In this document: positions 1 to 11,900 of the stretch, piece by piece
How the letters are laid out: every line of letters starts with the position of its first letter
How positions within the stretch are numbered: the stretch's first letter is position 1
Source: Phalacrocorax aristotelis
Lineage: Eukaryota > Chordata > Aves > Suliformes > Phalacrocoracidae
Assembly: GCF_949628215.1 (NCBI RefSeq)
Contig: NC_134280.1
Location: forward strand, 8,939,795-9,003,794
Length of the DNA stretch: 64,000 bases
Direction: 5' to 3'
The notes under the pieces: generated by a model
The model's input: the letters and a program-made list of their open reading frames with translations, nothing else
Databases searched by the model: none
Told to the model about the DNA's origin: nothing
Program-made: the position numbers and the translations under genes

Positions 1-1377
1 GTAGTGTAATTCAGTTTACTGTGTATCAAGCACAAAAACCCCACCTCCTTTTTCCTATTTTCTTTGCCAGGCTTAAGAGAGAGGAAGATGATGAGGTGAG
101 GAGGGAATCAGTTATATTTCCTTTCCTAGCTCTGGTGAACCTAAGTTATTAAGGGAGATCCTGCTATTGTACAATTTGTAGATGGGGGAGTAAGCCTGCA
201 CGCTCATTCACCCCTCTTTTGTGTTTTAAGATCAATGCTTTTCCTTCATGTAAGAAATTAGTATATCAAATCATTGCATACGTTTAGGCAGGTGGTCTTT
301 TAATGTAAACATTAGGTGATGCCAGCCTAGAACCAGACATTCTAATTCAGTCAGGATCAGATATCCTTTCATCCTCCCTGTCACAAAAACTGAAAATAGC
401 ATTTACTCTATTTATGCTTCTGTATTAGATCTTCAAAACTTACATCATGTTAGCAGAGAGTGTATATAGCAGATCCAGCAACAGTCTTTATAAAGGGCAG
501 TGTTATAAAGGGAAAGTAAACTACCCAGCAGACTTTTATATCCATCTAGGACTCGGCACCTCCATTTTGAAAACAGAGGAAACTACGTCACCCAAAGAAA
601 GGGAGCATGTTCTGAGCACCGTGCTCAAACTGGTAGGACCCAAGCCAGAAGTCTCATGATGGTGTAAAGCCACACAGGTGTACCCACTCAGGTCGGAGTA
701 CAGTCCAGCCACGGCAGCCCTGAAGTGGCGCAGCTGGAGTGAGGCTGCCCCGGAGCTCACTTGCCTCGTGCGTGCTGCTCAGAGCTGCCCTGGCCCTCTG
801 CCTCCAGAGCTGGTGCTGCTGGGCAAGATCGTGTCTGCCTGCCGCCACCGTGGGGAGGTCACTGAGAGTGCTCGCGCGAGGCCTTCAGAGGCACTTCGGA
901 AGTGGTCTCTCTGCACCACGGCCCACCCTGTTCCCTAAACGTGGTATGTGTGAGCATCTTTAAGCTACACATTTTTCCATTTGTCAGAATTGTCTCAATA
1001 GGATTTACCCACTGACAGGCTAGGGGCTGCGAGACTTCTTCTATTTAATCAAAGGTTTTTGATTCTCAGACAAATGATGCAATACTTGTTCCATCAAAGC
1101 AAAGACTGAGTAATTACCCAAGTTGATGTAAGATCCATTGTCTGGGGACTTTTATAGGAGTATTTGACAACATAAGTGACAAAAACCACAGGAGCATGAT
1201 CTGGTAAGAAAACAGATTTCACCATACCACCCATGGGAGTAGTACAGAACTAAAAATATTTTTTCTAGCCTCAAGTCTGATTCAACTCGTGGGGAAATGT
1301 GAAATTAGAAATAGGCTAGGTTGTCTCCAGACATCAACAAATCCAACGTCTCTGCATGTTTTTTTTCCTTTCCATAG
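1..1377 (+). other. NCKAP5: NCKAP5 intronic sequence
   Basis: This stretch is AT-rich, non-coding sequence upstream of a candidate NCKAP5 exon, assigned to an NCKAP5 intron by position and strand. The only compositional feature is a GC- and CpG-rich patch at about 690-920, with about 14 CpG dinucleotides by eye. Short open frames cross that patch on both strands. None has a recognisable domain or convincing splice sites. Confidence 0.5.
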
Positions 1378-1427
1378 GGCAAGTTCACATTCCAAGATCT
1401 GCTACCAAGCTTTATATTCCTAATCAG
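1378..1427 (+). CDS. NCKAP5: candidate internal exon of NCKAP5 (50 nt)
   Basis: A strong pyrimidine tract ending in CCATAG precedes this segment, and a GTATTA donor follows it. Read with two leading bases completing a split codon, the exon is open and encodes QVHIPRSATKLYIPNQ. It ends in phase 0 with a CAG codon. The terminal NCKAP5 exon at 20756 also begins in phase 0, so the two join in frame. The basic, serine/proline-containing peptide suits the low-complexity C-terminal part of NCKAP5, but I cannot confirm the residues from memory. A second frame is also open across the 50 nt, and chance pairing of splice signals is possible. The call rests on splice-site quality, phase and strand. Confidence 0.45.
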
Positions 1428-4400
1428 GTATTATTGTTTCTAGTATCTTGCCATCAAAGTTGCCTCCAAAAAGTAAAGTGGAGAGACAGCAAAACAAGCA
1501 ATTTGAAGCCTGCTAGGCAGTCTCCTGGGACCAAAGTCTCACTTGACGTGTATCACTTAAAAGAAATGTTGTGTAGTGTGGAAGAACATTCTTACAGTTA
1601 GCCTGAGGAACTAGCTTGGCAACAATAAAAAGCTGCAGTTATACAGAGGCTCATTTCTCTCCCTGTGCCTTCTGGGTGAAACAACTGAGGCTTCTTACAC
1701 TGCTGAGGGTTTTAGTAAAAAATCATGCAGTGGAGAGTGGCTCAACAAGGAGGATAAGAACATTCTCCATAACTTCTTAAAGTTTTTAAAAGGCTTTGGC
1801 AAGACAAAGTGACATTTGGAAGGCAGAGTCCGCAGGAGAAAATAACTTTTTTAATGGTATGCAAGGGATATTTTTAGGAAAAACATACCCTAAAAAAACA
1901 TGGAAGCTGTTATCTGCTGATACAGTTCTGCTTCTAGCACTAACGGACTCAGTAGTTTTAGTACTGTGCCACCAAATCCCATTCTGACTATCCCTCCAGC
2001 TGGTGTAAAAGTTCTATTTTATGTTTGGTTAGTGTATTTATGGGGACGGGTAGGTGGCGACATTTTAACTCAAATATCTTTTAGCACAGCGTTTTAACAG
2101 AGTATTTGGGTATTGGTGAGGGACAGAAAGTCTTTGGCATAGTACAGCAGGCTGTGTGGCATTTGAAACACATGGTGTGCAAGGCTAGCAGGAGAATAGT
2201 TTGGATGTGAGTCTGAGAGAAGATGCGGAGGAAGTGAAAAGCTGTAGCTATGGGAGGAAAGTGAAGGACTTGAAGTGTCACTGGCATGTAGGTGCAATTC
2301 TAGTGCCTATGGCACAGTGTCATGTAATGCTAAATCCCCAGATAACTCACAGCACCGAGTGACGTGTGCCTTTGTGGTTTGCCAAGTGCCAGATGCAGAT
2401 GTGTGGGCTTGTCTGATTTAAGGCAACACATTGAGCTGTCCTGTGGCCACAGCTGGAGTGTTGTGCTCACTGAACATAACCCCTTTGGCACTGTAAGGCA
2501 GGAAGAACTTTGCCTTTTTTTTGAGTAGAAGAACTCGATCATTGGAGCAGAAGCCCCATATCCCACCATCTCAGCAAGTAATTTCAAATTACAGAGAGAA
2601 CCTTGTCTTTTCAGCATGTAGGAGCTGCATAACCACATCAGACACTGGCCCAGATGTTGCAAAAAGTGCTGCAGCTCATTTGCTGGAGCCCCTGGAGGAA
2701 CGGTCCAAAACTGCTCATGTACGAATGCCCAGAGCAACACAGAGCTGTACAGAGCTAATTTACAGTGAGCCTGCTTGGGCACAGTGTTAGCGCAGCTCCT
2801 TATGGCCTGGTTACTCCAGGCTGTTTCTCAGCAGGGCTGGGTAGATGAAATAAGCGGGAGAGTTGATACGACCCCACTGCGTTTGGTCCCAGCCCACCCT
2901 GCTTGCCCACCAATATCTTTGCATCACACTGCACCGTGCCTTGCAGATACACCCTGAGCACTAAAATGTCTATTTGCCTGTATAACTGAAGATTACAGAA
3001 GGATTTAATAGACACTGTGGCTCTTATGTGCAGGTAGGTAGATCCCTTAGTCTAACAAGAACCAAAAGTACATATTGAATTAAAGTATCATTTACTAGTG
3101 ATTTCCCTGAGTGGAAAATGTTCTGAGCTGTTTTTCAAAGGCTTGGCAGATGGAGCTGCTGTGATTTGCAGCATGGCCCAAAATGCACTAATGTTTCTGC
3201 CATTTGTAACCAGACACTCTTCAGTCCTCCATCTTTGGAAATAAAGCTTTAGATTTCATTTCTCTCTGTGTTGAATTAGAATTTTATAATAAAGCTGTAG
3301 GCCAAAATGGAATTCAGGGCACATTAACAGCAACAAATGATAAATATTAGAAAGCTTGTGAGATAGTGTAATTGTTTTAATGGTAGAAATTTTATTAGTA
3401 GTAAAAGGAAAAGCTAAAACATAAATTGGATACAATAAACATTGGCTTTACTCAATCAAGATAAGAGCAGTAGGGCAGAGAAGTATTCAGTGAGCTGTTT
3501 GTTTTCTGAAGCTGGAAAATATTTTGACTCCAAGAGGAGCATCTGATTAGCAGAGTTAAATGAGATGAATAATGCTCTAATATTTTTGTGAATTGTTTTT
3601 CCAGCTGAAACTTGCCTTCCCCATCTATAACAGTGATATGTTTTGCATAAAGCACTCAAACATCATGCAGAGAAGGGTAGGAAATGACTGATCTTTTAGG
3701 ATGAGAGTTCTGTTCTGAGCAGAATACATGAGGAATAAGTTACACAGCTGATGGTAGCAGGAAACTGTAGCAGTATGCTGAAAATAAGTTAGTAAACTAT
3801 TTCTTTTTTTAAGAGGTGCTTTTTCTTTTCATATATATACAGAAAATAATATCCTAATCAACATACTCTTTGAAAAGAAGGAAAATTTTATGTCAAATAT
3901 CTGCAAAAATCATACTGAAATGATTTGCAGGTGTTTATAGTTTGTTCCACGAGCTGTTTTCATCTCCCAAAAGTGGTCTCACCTTTTATTTAAATGAGAA
4001 GTTTTACTGGATTTTATGCAATATGACACACGGATTGTCTAAATCCTTAAGAAAAATAATGGTTAAATATTTTTTGTGAACTTAAAACACCGTAATTTAT
4101 AGCAATTTCCAAAACGAAAGACTTTATTTCTTACTGTATTTTAGGCCGTGATACATGAATTCCAGGACTTATGTGATATCCATATTATTTTCTTGGAAAG
4201 AAATATTTGTATTTCATAGGAGAAACAAACATGGGATTTAGCAGGCTTATTAGCAATAAAGTGACACAGGGAAGTTTGGGAAGTTTTAAAGATATAGCTA
4301 TGTAATTTAAACGCTTAATTATCTTTCACAAAGGCTAAGAAGAATGATGTAAGTTTTCATAGCATGTGTCAGAGTCCTCCCCGCCTGAACTGCCCATCAA

Positions 4401-4751
4401 TCCATCACTGACTGAGGCACATCCTGATAGCTCCGCTCCCATTAGTGCTGCCTTCTCTGGATTACTCCATTCTTTGCCTGATCATTAATAGAGGTCACTA
4501 AAACTTTTACTTACTATAAAAAGCTGTAGCCTTAAGAACTTCCCTTAACTACTCTAGTGTTATTCTCTGCAAATGAAACCACAAGTGATTATTTGAAGAA
4601 TTATCTGAATAATTGCCGGTCAAACATTTAAAAGTTATTTTTCTGACATCCTATTACATATGCATATAGCCTATGGGTTATTGTAAAGCATACTCTAAAA
4701 CAAGACCTTAGATTGCTTGTGAGCTGGAATTGCTCTTTGATTTCTATTCAG
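1428..4751 (+). other. NCKAP5: NCKAP5 intron, 5' part
   Basis: Unique-looking AT-rich sequence between the candidate exon and the CR1 insertion. Open frames here, including a 150-codon one on the - strand at 2330-2782, lack recognisable domains, codon bias or splice context. No RNA gene or repeat family was recognised. Confidence 0.5.
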
Positions 4752-5985
4752 CATTAGAATAGAACAGAACAGAATATAATAGAACAGACTATTTCAGTTG
4801 GAAGTGACCTACAGCAATCATCTGACCACTTCAGGGCTAATCAAGTTAAAACATGTTATTAAGGGCATTGTCCAAATGCCTTTTAAGCACTGACAGGCTT
4901 GGGGCATCGACCACCTCTCCAGGAAGCCTGTTCCAGGGTTTGGCCACCCCCTCAGTAAAGAAATGCTTCCTAATGTCCAGCCTAAACCTCCCCATGTGCA
5001 CCTTTGAACCACTCCCATACGTCCTATCACTGGAGACCAGAGAGAAGAGCTCAGCACCTCCCTCTCCACGTCCCCTCCTCAGGAAGCTGCAGAGAGAAAT
5101 GAGGTCCCCCCTCAACCTCCTTTTCTCCCCAGTAGACAAACCCAGAGTCCTCAGCTGCTCCTCATAGGGCATGCCTTCAAGCCCTGCCACCAGCTTTGGT
5201 GCCCTCCTCTGGACACATTCAAGGACCTTCACACCCTTCTTAAGTTGTGGGGCCCAGAACTGCACACAGTACCCGAGGTGAGGCCACACCAATGCTGAAT
5301 ACAGTGGGATGATCACCTCTTTTGACTGACTGGTTGTGCTGTGTTTGATGCTCCCCAAGATGCGGTTTGCCAGCTTGGATGCCAGGGCACACTGCTGACC
5401 AGCACCCCCAGATCCTTTTGTGCAGGGCTGATCTCCAGCCACTCCTCTCCCAATTTATACTTGCATTGCTCTGTCCTAGGTGCAGAATCTGGCATTTCCA
5501 TTTGTTAAATTTCGTCCCATTAATCATAGCCCAATGCTCCAATCTACCTGGATCCCTCTGCAAGGCCTCTTGTCCCTCAAGAGAGTCAACAGTACCTCCC
5601 AGTTTAGTATCATCAGCAAACTTGCTAATGGTGCCTTCAACTCCTGCCTCCAGGTCGTTGATAAATGTATTGAACAAGACTGGCACTAGAACTGAACCCT
5701 GTGTTACGGCGCTGGTGACCAGTCACCAGCCAGATGTAGACCCAATCCCTACAACCCTTTGAACTGTGCCCTTCGGCCAGTTCTTCACCCAGCGCACTGT
5801 GAACCTCTTCATTGCACAGTTGGACAGCTTGTCCAGAAGGGTTCTGTGAGGGACAGATTCAAAAGCCTTACTAAAATCCAGAAAAACTACATCCACTGCC
5901 TTCCTTTCATCTGCTAGGCAGGTAACCTTATCAAAATAGTTAAATGGGTCTTTCCCTTTGTGACCCTATGGTGACTGTTGCTGAT
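4752..5985 (-). mobile_element. CR1 LINE fragment, 5'-truncated, antisense to NCKAP5
   Basis: Read on the - strand, this is the 3' part of a CR1 non-LTR retrotransposon. From upstream to downstream it shows the reverse-transcriptase stretch FLDFSKAFESVP near 5850-5890, the catalytic FADDTKLGG block near 5595-5625, the C-terminal RT thumb region ([17 protein letters not shown] and following) near 4846-5330, and a short 3' UTR. The 3' end at about 4752-4790 carries a degenerate AGAAT/AGAAC repeat, matching the short repeat that ends CR1 copies. The frame is broken: the catalytic block and thumb lie in different frames, and a short deletion seems to fall near 5395. This is a dead copy. Its 5' boundary near 5985 is approximate. 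CR1 is a cellular retrotransposon and a diagnostic marker of bird and reptile genomes. Confidence 0.93.
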
Positions 5986-8900
5986 GATTGCATTATTGGA
6001 TAGATTTGGGTGAATGAAGGGTAAAGCAGAAGTGGGTGGGAATGAAAAAATTAAGTATGACTATATGATACTGCTGAGCATTATAAATTAGAATGTTAAT
6101 CATACAGTAGTAGTCTATGATATTTCTTACAACAGGAATGTCTAAACTTCACCAAGACACTGTATCCACAGAAAAGTTACCAGATTGGGAAACTTGTTGG
6201 TAACACATGTACTAAGATGCAAAACAGATTTGAAATGTAAGAGCTTTTCAGACAATGCCTGAAACCAACGAATAGAGGTAGCTAAGCAGCCAGGAGACGC
6301 TTCCTGATCACTGTGAAAGAACTGCAGAGGCTTGCTTGTGGCCCCTAATCAGTAACAATATAGGCCTTTTTTTTCAAGCTTCATTTCCTAATGCTGTGAC
6401 TAAATTCATATTTAGACACTTCGGCTGCCCAGTTTTCAAAGGTGCTAGAAATTTGCCGCAATTGCTGATGTTCACATTCACATACTTGGAACCTGTGAAA
6501 ACCATGGTGTTCATATAGGTGCTTGAAAATTGGTTTAGATATTCTCCCTCTGTCTGGCAGAATTCTGATCTGTAGCAGCCTGCTTCTGTACATTGGCTCT
6601 GTGGGCAACGTCATGGAACCTCAGCAGGCATTTTCACCTGAGTTAAGGGGATGGCCAAATACTGTGTATTTTTTAATCTGGTCTTACAATGTTACAGTTA
6701 AGATCATATCATAATGAAACTCTTTGTACTTTTAAACCCATTTCTTTATTGCATTTTCCTTACCAGTGGAGTATGAGCAACTGGAAAATGCTAAAATGAT
6801 CATCTATGTAATTTAATTTTTATTATTACTATTTTTGAAACATCATCCTTTCTTTTCATATTTCTGAGAACCACTGCAACAAGCCAGAGAGTTCAATATT
6901 TATAATGCAGCATTTCTATAAATAAAATCCATTGTCAAAACATGGAGTCTGCATTATGACATCATTAGCAGCACAGTGATGAAAACAGAGGCAGCAGAGC
7001 AAGCCAAAGAACAGCAGTGACCATGTAAAAGAGCTGCGTAATGTGGAGAGCTGTAGCCTTTCTGGTTAACTGCTGCAGACTGAATAGTCTTTGGAGGTTC
7101 TGTTTGCTCATGGTAGTTCATCACTTGTAGTGGTGACACTAGAAGATGAAGTGTCTGACTATGTAGGAAATTTAGGTATGAAGACATTTATCTGCTTGTC
7201 TTGTTCTACAGGGCATATACTATTGTTTTTTTTCCTCACATTGCATAAAAATGATGTGGTTGCTCAGTTAGTATGTTTTCTAAGTGGAAAGGGGGCTAAT
7301 GTTGATGGCACCCACTAGTGTCATGCACACTGCATTTAGATCAGCAGTGTCCTTCTGCCCCTGTGAAAGTGTTTGGCAATCTACACGTTCTCCGTCGCAG
7401 CCAAAAACGCAGATACCACGTAAGGAATGCTCTGGACTTGGGATTTCGGTTATCTCCTGCCATTCCTGTGGGAGATAGACCTTCTTTTGCCTCCATATCC
7501 AGTTCCTCCAGAAGGTTGTAAGGCATGGAATCTGCATGTCAAAGGGTAGAAGAATCCAGATTTATGACTGCATCGTTATGAAGATATTTACTATTCATAT
7601 TTACTCAGGGACAGAAACTACTCAGTGTTCCTGGGCTGTAAGACACAGGGCATGAACAGAAACCTCTCCATAGGCTCCATAGGCTCTGGATAGCAAAGAA
7701 CCCCTGAGCTTTTACACAGGGCAGTCCAATAGAAATAAAATCACAGACAACTCCAATTGATGTATCAGAGTCTGGCTTGCTGTTGCTGGTGGCATTAGCA
7801 TTTTCTAACCTGTGCTAAGCCAATTTTGTGAGACAGTTGGGAGTTTAACAAACCTATTTCAGACTGTATTTTGGAAGAATCTCAAGCATGGGGGAAACTG
7901 GTCATGTTCTGTTCATTGCAGCAGATGGTATCCCATTTGGTGTTTGTTAGCTTTGTTTGCTGCTCAATATTTTGTTTCTAGGGGAACTCACCAAGTTAAA
8001 TAATTTATCTCTCTAATGCATCAAGAGTCTGATCCAAAGTCTACTGAAGTCAGTGCAAAACATTTGATTAACTACCACATACACTGGATAAAATGCCAGG
8101 TCCTGTATGTTGAAGAGCATTTCAGATGCTCTCTAGTGAGGAGACTGATACAGGCTGTCTTTCCACAGAGAATGTTCTGCCTGCAAAGAAAGAAATAAAT
8201 ATTCAAATAGTGACAAAAAACTTAGCAGTTAAGACTGCAGGACTGTGGAGATCTGGGTGACGTTCTGACTGACTGTCCAAATTGCTAAACTTCTCTTGCT
8301 ATTAAATTCCCCATTTTTAAATAAAGACTATAAATAATACCTTCCAGCTGCATTTAGGATTTGATCCAGTACTGTTAGGAGGCTGCTCTGAGGGCTTTGA
8401 AGGCCCTGTAGCAGTGCTAAGCAAATAATCATTAGCACTGAATATTCACATCAAGCATTCTTACTCAAGATGGGGTCTTGCACTACAAAGGCTAACCACA
8501 AACACATCACCCCTCTGCTGAGGAATTTTCAGAATGTCAGAAGCAAATTCACACCCTGATCCTGCAAAGACTTTTGCGTGAGCAGAACTGTACCGCCTTC
8601 AGCAGTCCTGTATAGGAGTCTGTACAGGGCTCCTAACAACGTCTGCGCACAGAGGCAATTTTTATTCCATTCTTAGAAGTATTTGAATCCTGAATAACCT
8701 AAAACTTCAATGAAATCAACACTTTAAAGGTTTGTCTTTTTTATTCTAATAAATATCAAATGCCTGATCATTTTCAGCAACGCTTCTCAAATTATTCATT
8801 CACTAATAAGGCCTGGGAACTGCTTTACTCTATTTTTATCCAGGTTTCCTGTTTGTATCATCTTTGGTCATTCAAAAAATGAGCGCATGTTAGCTCTACA

Positions 8901-11900
8901 GTGTGTCTGCTTGAATTCCAGTTGTATTTTAGTCCTCCTAGTGGTCTATTACATTAACAATATTATAATCTGGATTTTAGGCATAGGAGCATGTTCTGTA
9001 TTACCAGTATCTCACAACAATTCACAGCATTAATACTGCAATACCACTTCTGTATTGCTAAGGTCAGTGACTCTCCTAAAGCATTCATCCAAAAATACAT
9101 TCATGTGGCTGGCTCTCACTTCACGTACACATTTCTTTATTTAGATACAAATTGTAGCAAAATCAATACAAAAAATACTACATTTTTCTGTCACTGCAGG
9201 AACCCTGTCCTGGTTCCTCACACATATTCTTTCTTTGATCATTCCCAACAAGATTTTCTCACAGCCAAATGGCGGGGTCAGACCCCACAGAACTGGGGTT
9301 CCCAATATATATTTTCACTGTGCTTCCTTTCTCTGAAAAAGCTTCCAAAGCCTTGTCAAACTAACACCTCGCATTCTAAGAGCGGACTTTTTTACCCCGG
9401 GTGGCCTCAGCATAAATGTTTACCAGCCTTTTAGATCCTCTTAGCTGCTTAACCTGAACCTTGCTGGTATCCAGGGGAGGCAGAGATGGAAAGGCAAAGG
9501 TCTGTCCAGCTCACTTGTCCTTGACTCCTTTCTGTTTCAAGGCTGGTCCCCTCACAGAGACTTTGCAACCACTAATGCCTCCTACAGATCCAAGTGAGAC
9601 ACATTTTGTATGCTTGGCTGAACCACAAAGTAGACTAGAGGTTCTCAAGACCAGAAACAGATGCGCTTGTATCTAAAAGGTGAAGCAAACAAATCTAAAC
9701 CCATAGATTTACTAAAACCCCCTCGGATCTCAGCCAAATTATACGTATATTAATCGAAGTATATATCACTGCTTTAATTTTGTGAGGAGGCAAGTTAACA
9801 CTCATAAATCTGGCTGTAGGAACTTCCATCTGCATCTCCAGCAGTGGTCATCTTAGTGCCTAGCATTACTCTGCTTAATTCACAATGGTTCTTTTTGATC
9901 ATCCGTTAGAGCCGGGCAAAGGAGGAAGCGAGGAAGCACATTTTTTCTAGTTAACACCAGTCTGGTTTCTGATGGATGGAGGCAGGATGGCTTCTGTATT
10001 TTGTATATGCGAAGTAGGCATTTTAAGAGTGTGAATGGCTGGCCCCAGGAGTAGTAGTGGTCAAAAGAAACCTGCAGCAATTGTGGAGGTGAGACCAGGG
10101 AAGGAAACAAAGAAGACATGAGACCTGGCTCCGGTGCTTTTTTGATACCAGGAGCATGTCTGTGGGATATGGACAGTACAGGAATCACAGCAGTGTAGTA
10201 ATATCTCAGAGGTGAAGCAGAAAATCTTTGTAACATAATGGATGGGTAACATTGAAATGAGGCCTTGCAAGTAGGCACAGCCAAGAGCTCTGCTCGGCCA
10301 GTCTCTGAGGTGCCTTACTTGCCTCAGTTCATATCACCATGCTTCCCAGTTCCACCATTTTGGCACACTTCTTCATCCTTCCTTTTATATATGGTGGGGA
10401 AGTTGTTCTTTCTCTCCTCATGGGTTATGCCACATCCTACCATGCTCCTTTGTTGTCTCTGTTTATTCCCTTGTTCAGCAGCTGCTTTTATGGTTCTTGT
10501 TCAGCTTTTAGCAGGAGGTGCCCAGGGTGTGCCTGTAATGCCTTCTTACAGCGGACTTCTGTTCTGTGAGAATAAACACAGGTTTGGGTCACGGAATGGT
10601 TTCCTGAGCCACCAATACATCACACTGGGCACATTCCTGTGCCCACGTGCACAAGAAGGTTGCTAGTGCTCCGTTCCTCTTCAGCACCTTGAGTGGGGAA
10701 GCCAGGCAGGCACCTGCAGCTCCCCATGCTTTCACAGGGAATCTGGGAGCTCCTGCCAATGGGCCTGAGTTAACAATCATGTCCTCAAGCACATCTGAAA
10801 CTCAGCCATTAATTTCTCAGCCTTTAAATTACATTTTTTACTTTATTATCTTCCAACTTTGTTTTTACTTCTTGATTAATTTTGCGTTGGCTATTTAATA
10901 CATTGTTTGGTTAACTAAGTCATGTAGCTGTTTATAATTACTGCCTTACTATAAAATCATCGTAATAGACGGTTGCTTGGGGTTTTTTGTTTCCTTTCCA
11001 GTAGAATAACAAGTTATTTTATTATTCAAACAAGACTTACTTCCTCCTGTTTTCAATAAGATTTTTAATAAATATGTAAATTTAAAAATTAATTTACTGC
11101 ATACGTTTGGCAGCATGATTCTTGAACTGACAAAGGTTTGATGGATTGTAAAATTATCCTCCATAAAAATCATCAGTCATAGTAAACAGAATTTATCAAC
11201 CTCTGGTAATTTTACAGCTTTTTCTTCATCGTATCTTCTGTTAGGAACTCACTTAAAATTGATTATAATATAGTATATTTCTAGAACCGTAATTCATTCA
11301 TAGATTAATTAGATTTTAGGTTAATATCCCATCATGGTATAAGACATGAGCCAACAGTGTTTTCCAGTTGTTACAGAACTGCAGTGGAGAAACCTTGATT
11401 ACTGTTCCCATGTGGTTTAACTGCCAAGACTAATCACTAATCAAATTCAAACGACATAAAATGGAACATCCTTCATAGCATTTATTTTCTAGCTGACTTA
11501 CACTATGGGCTTTTTATTGATACCACTTGGTGTACTGAAATGAACTGAAAACTGCAAGAGAAGTTTTATCCTTCTGCTTTAGTACGATTCTGCAGCCTAT
11601 AGCTGAAAATCTTGCTCAGATTTTTGTGCATATTGTGCCTCTGTCCCTCAGAATATTCTGCCCTACAGCAAAGATAAATTGTTTGCATAAATTTAGAAAG
11701 TACATGTAAATAACTGTACTGTTACGTAGGATTTGATGGCAGATGAACTTAGGTTTCCATTCTGCAATACATGCTTTGCTTGAATCAGTACTGAAAATTG
11801 TGCAGATCATAACGCCAGCTGAAGAGGTGGCAAGTGCAGTCATGTAACCAGCATCATTATTTGCATCTATCCTGTCCCAGTTTTCTCTGATTACAAATGA

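Noticed and set aside
2330..2782. 150-codon - strand frame in NCKAP5 intron
   Set aside because: No domain, no splice context, and an overlapping + strand frame is also open; consistent with chance.
6767..6808. Acceptor-donor pair enclosing about 41 nt (EYEQLENAKMIIY in one frame)
   Set aside because: It starts in a phase that does not join the candidate exon at 1378-1427, so it cannot sit between the proposed exons.
8991..9434. 147-codon + strand frame in NCKAP5 intron
   Set aside because: Composition looks random and no family is recognised; no good acceptor/donor pair frames it.
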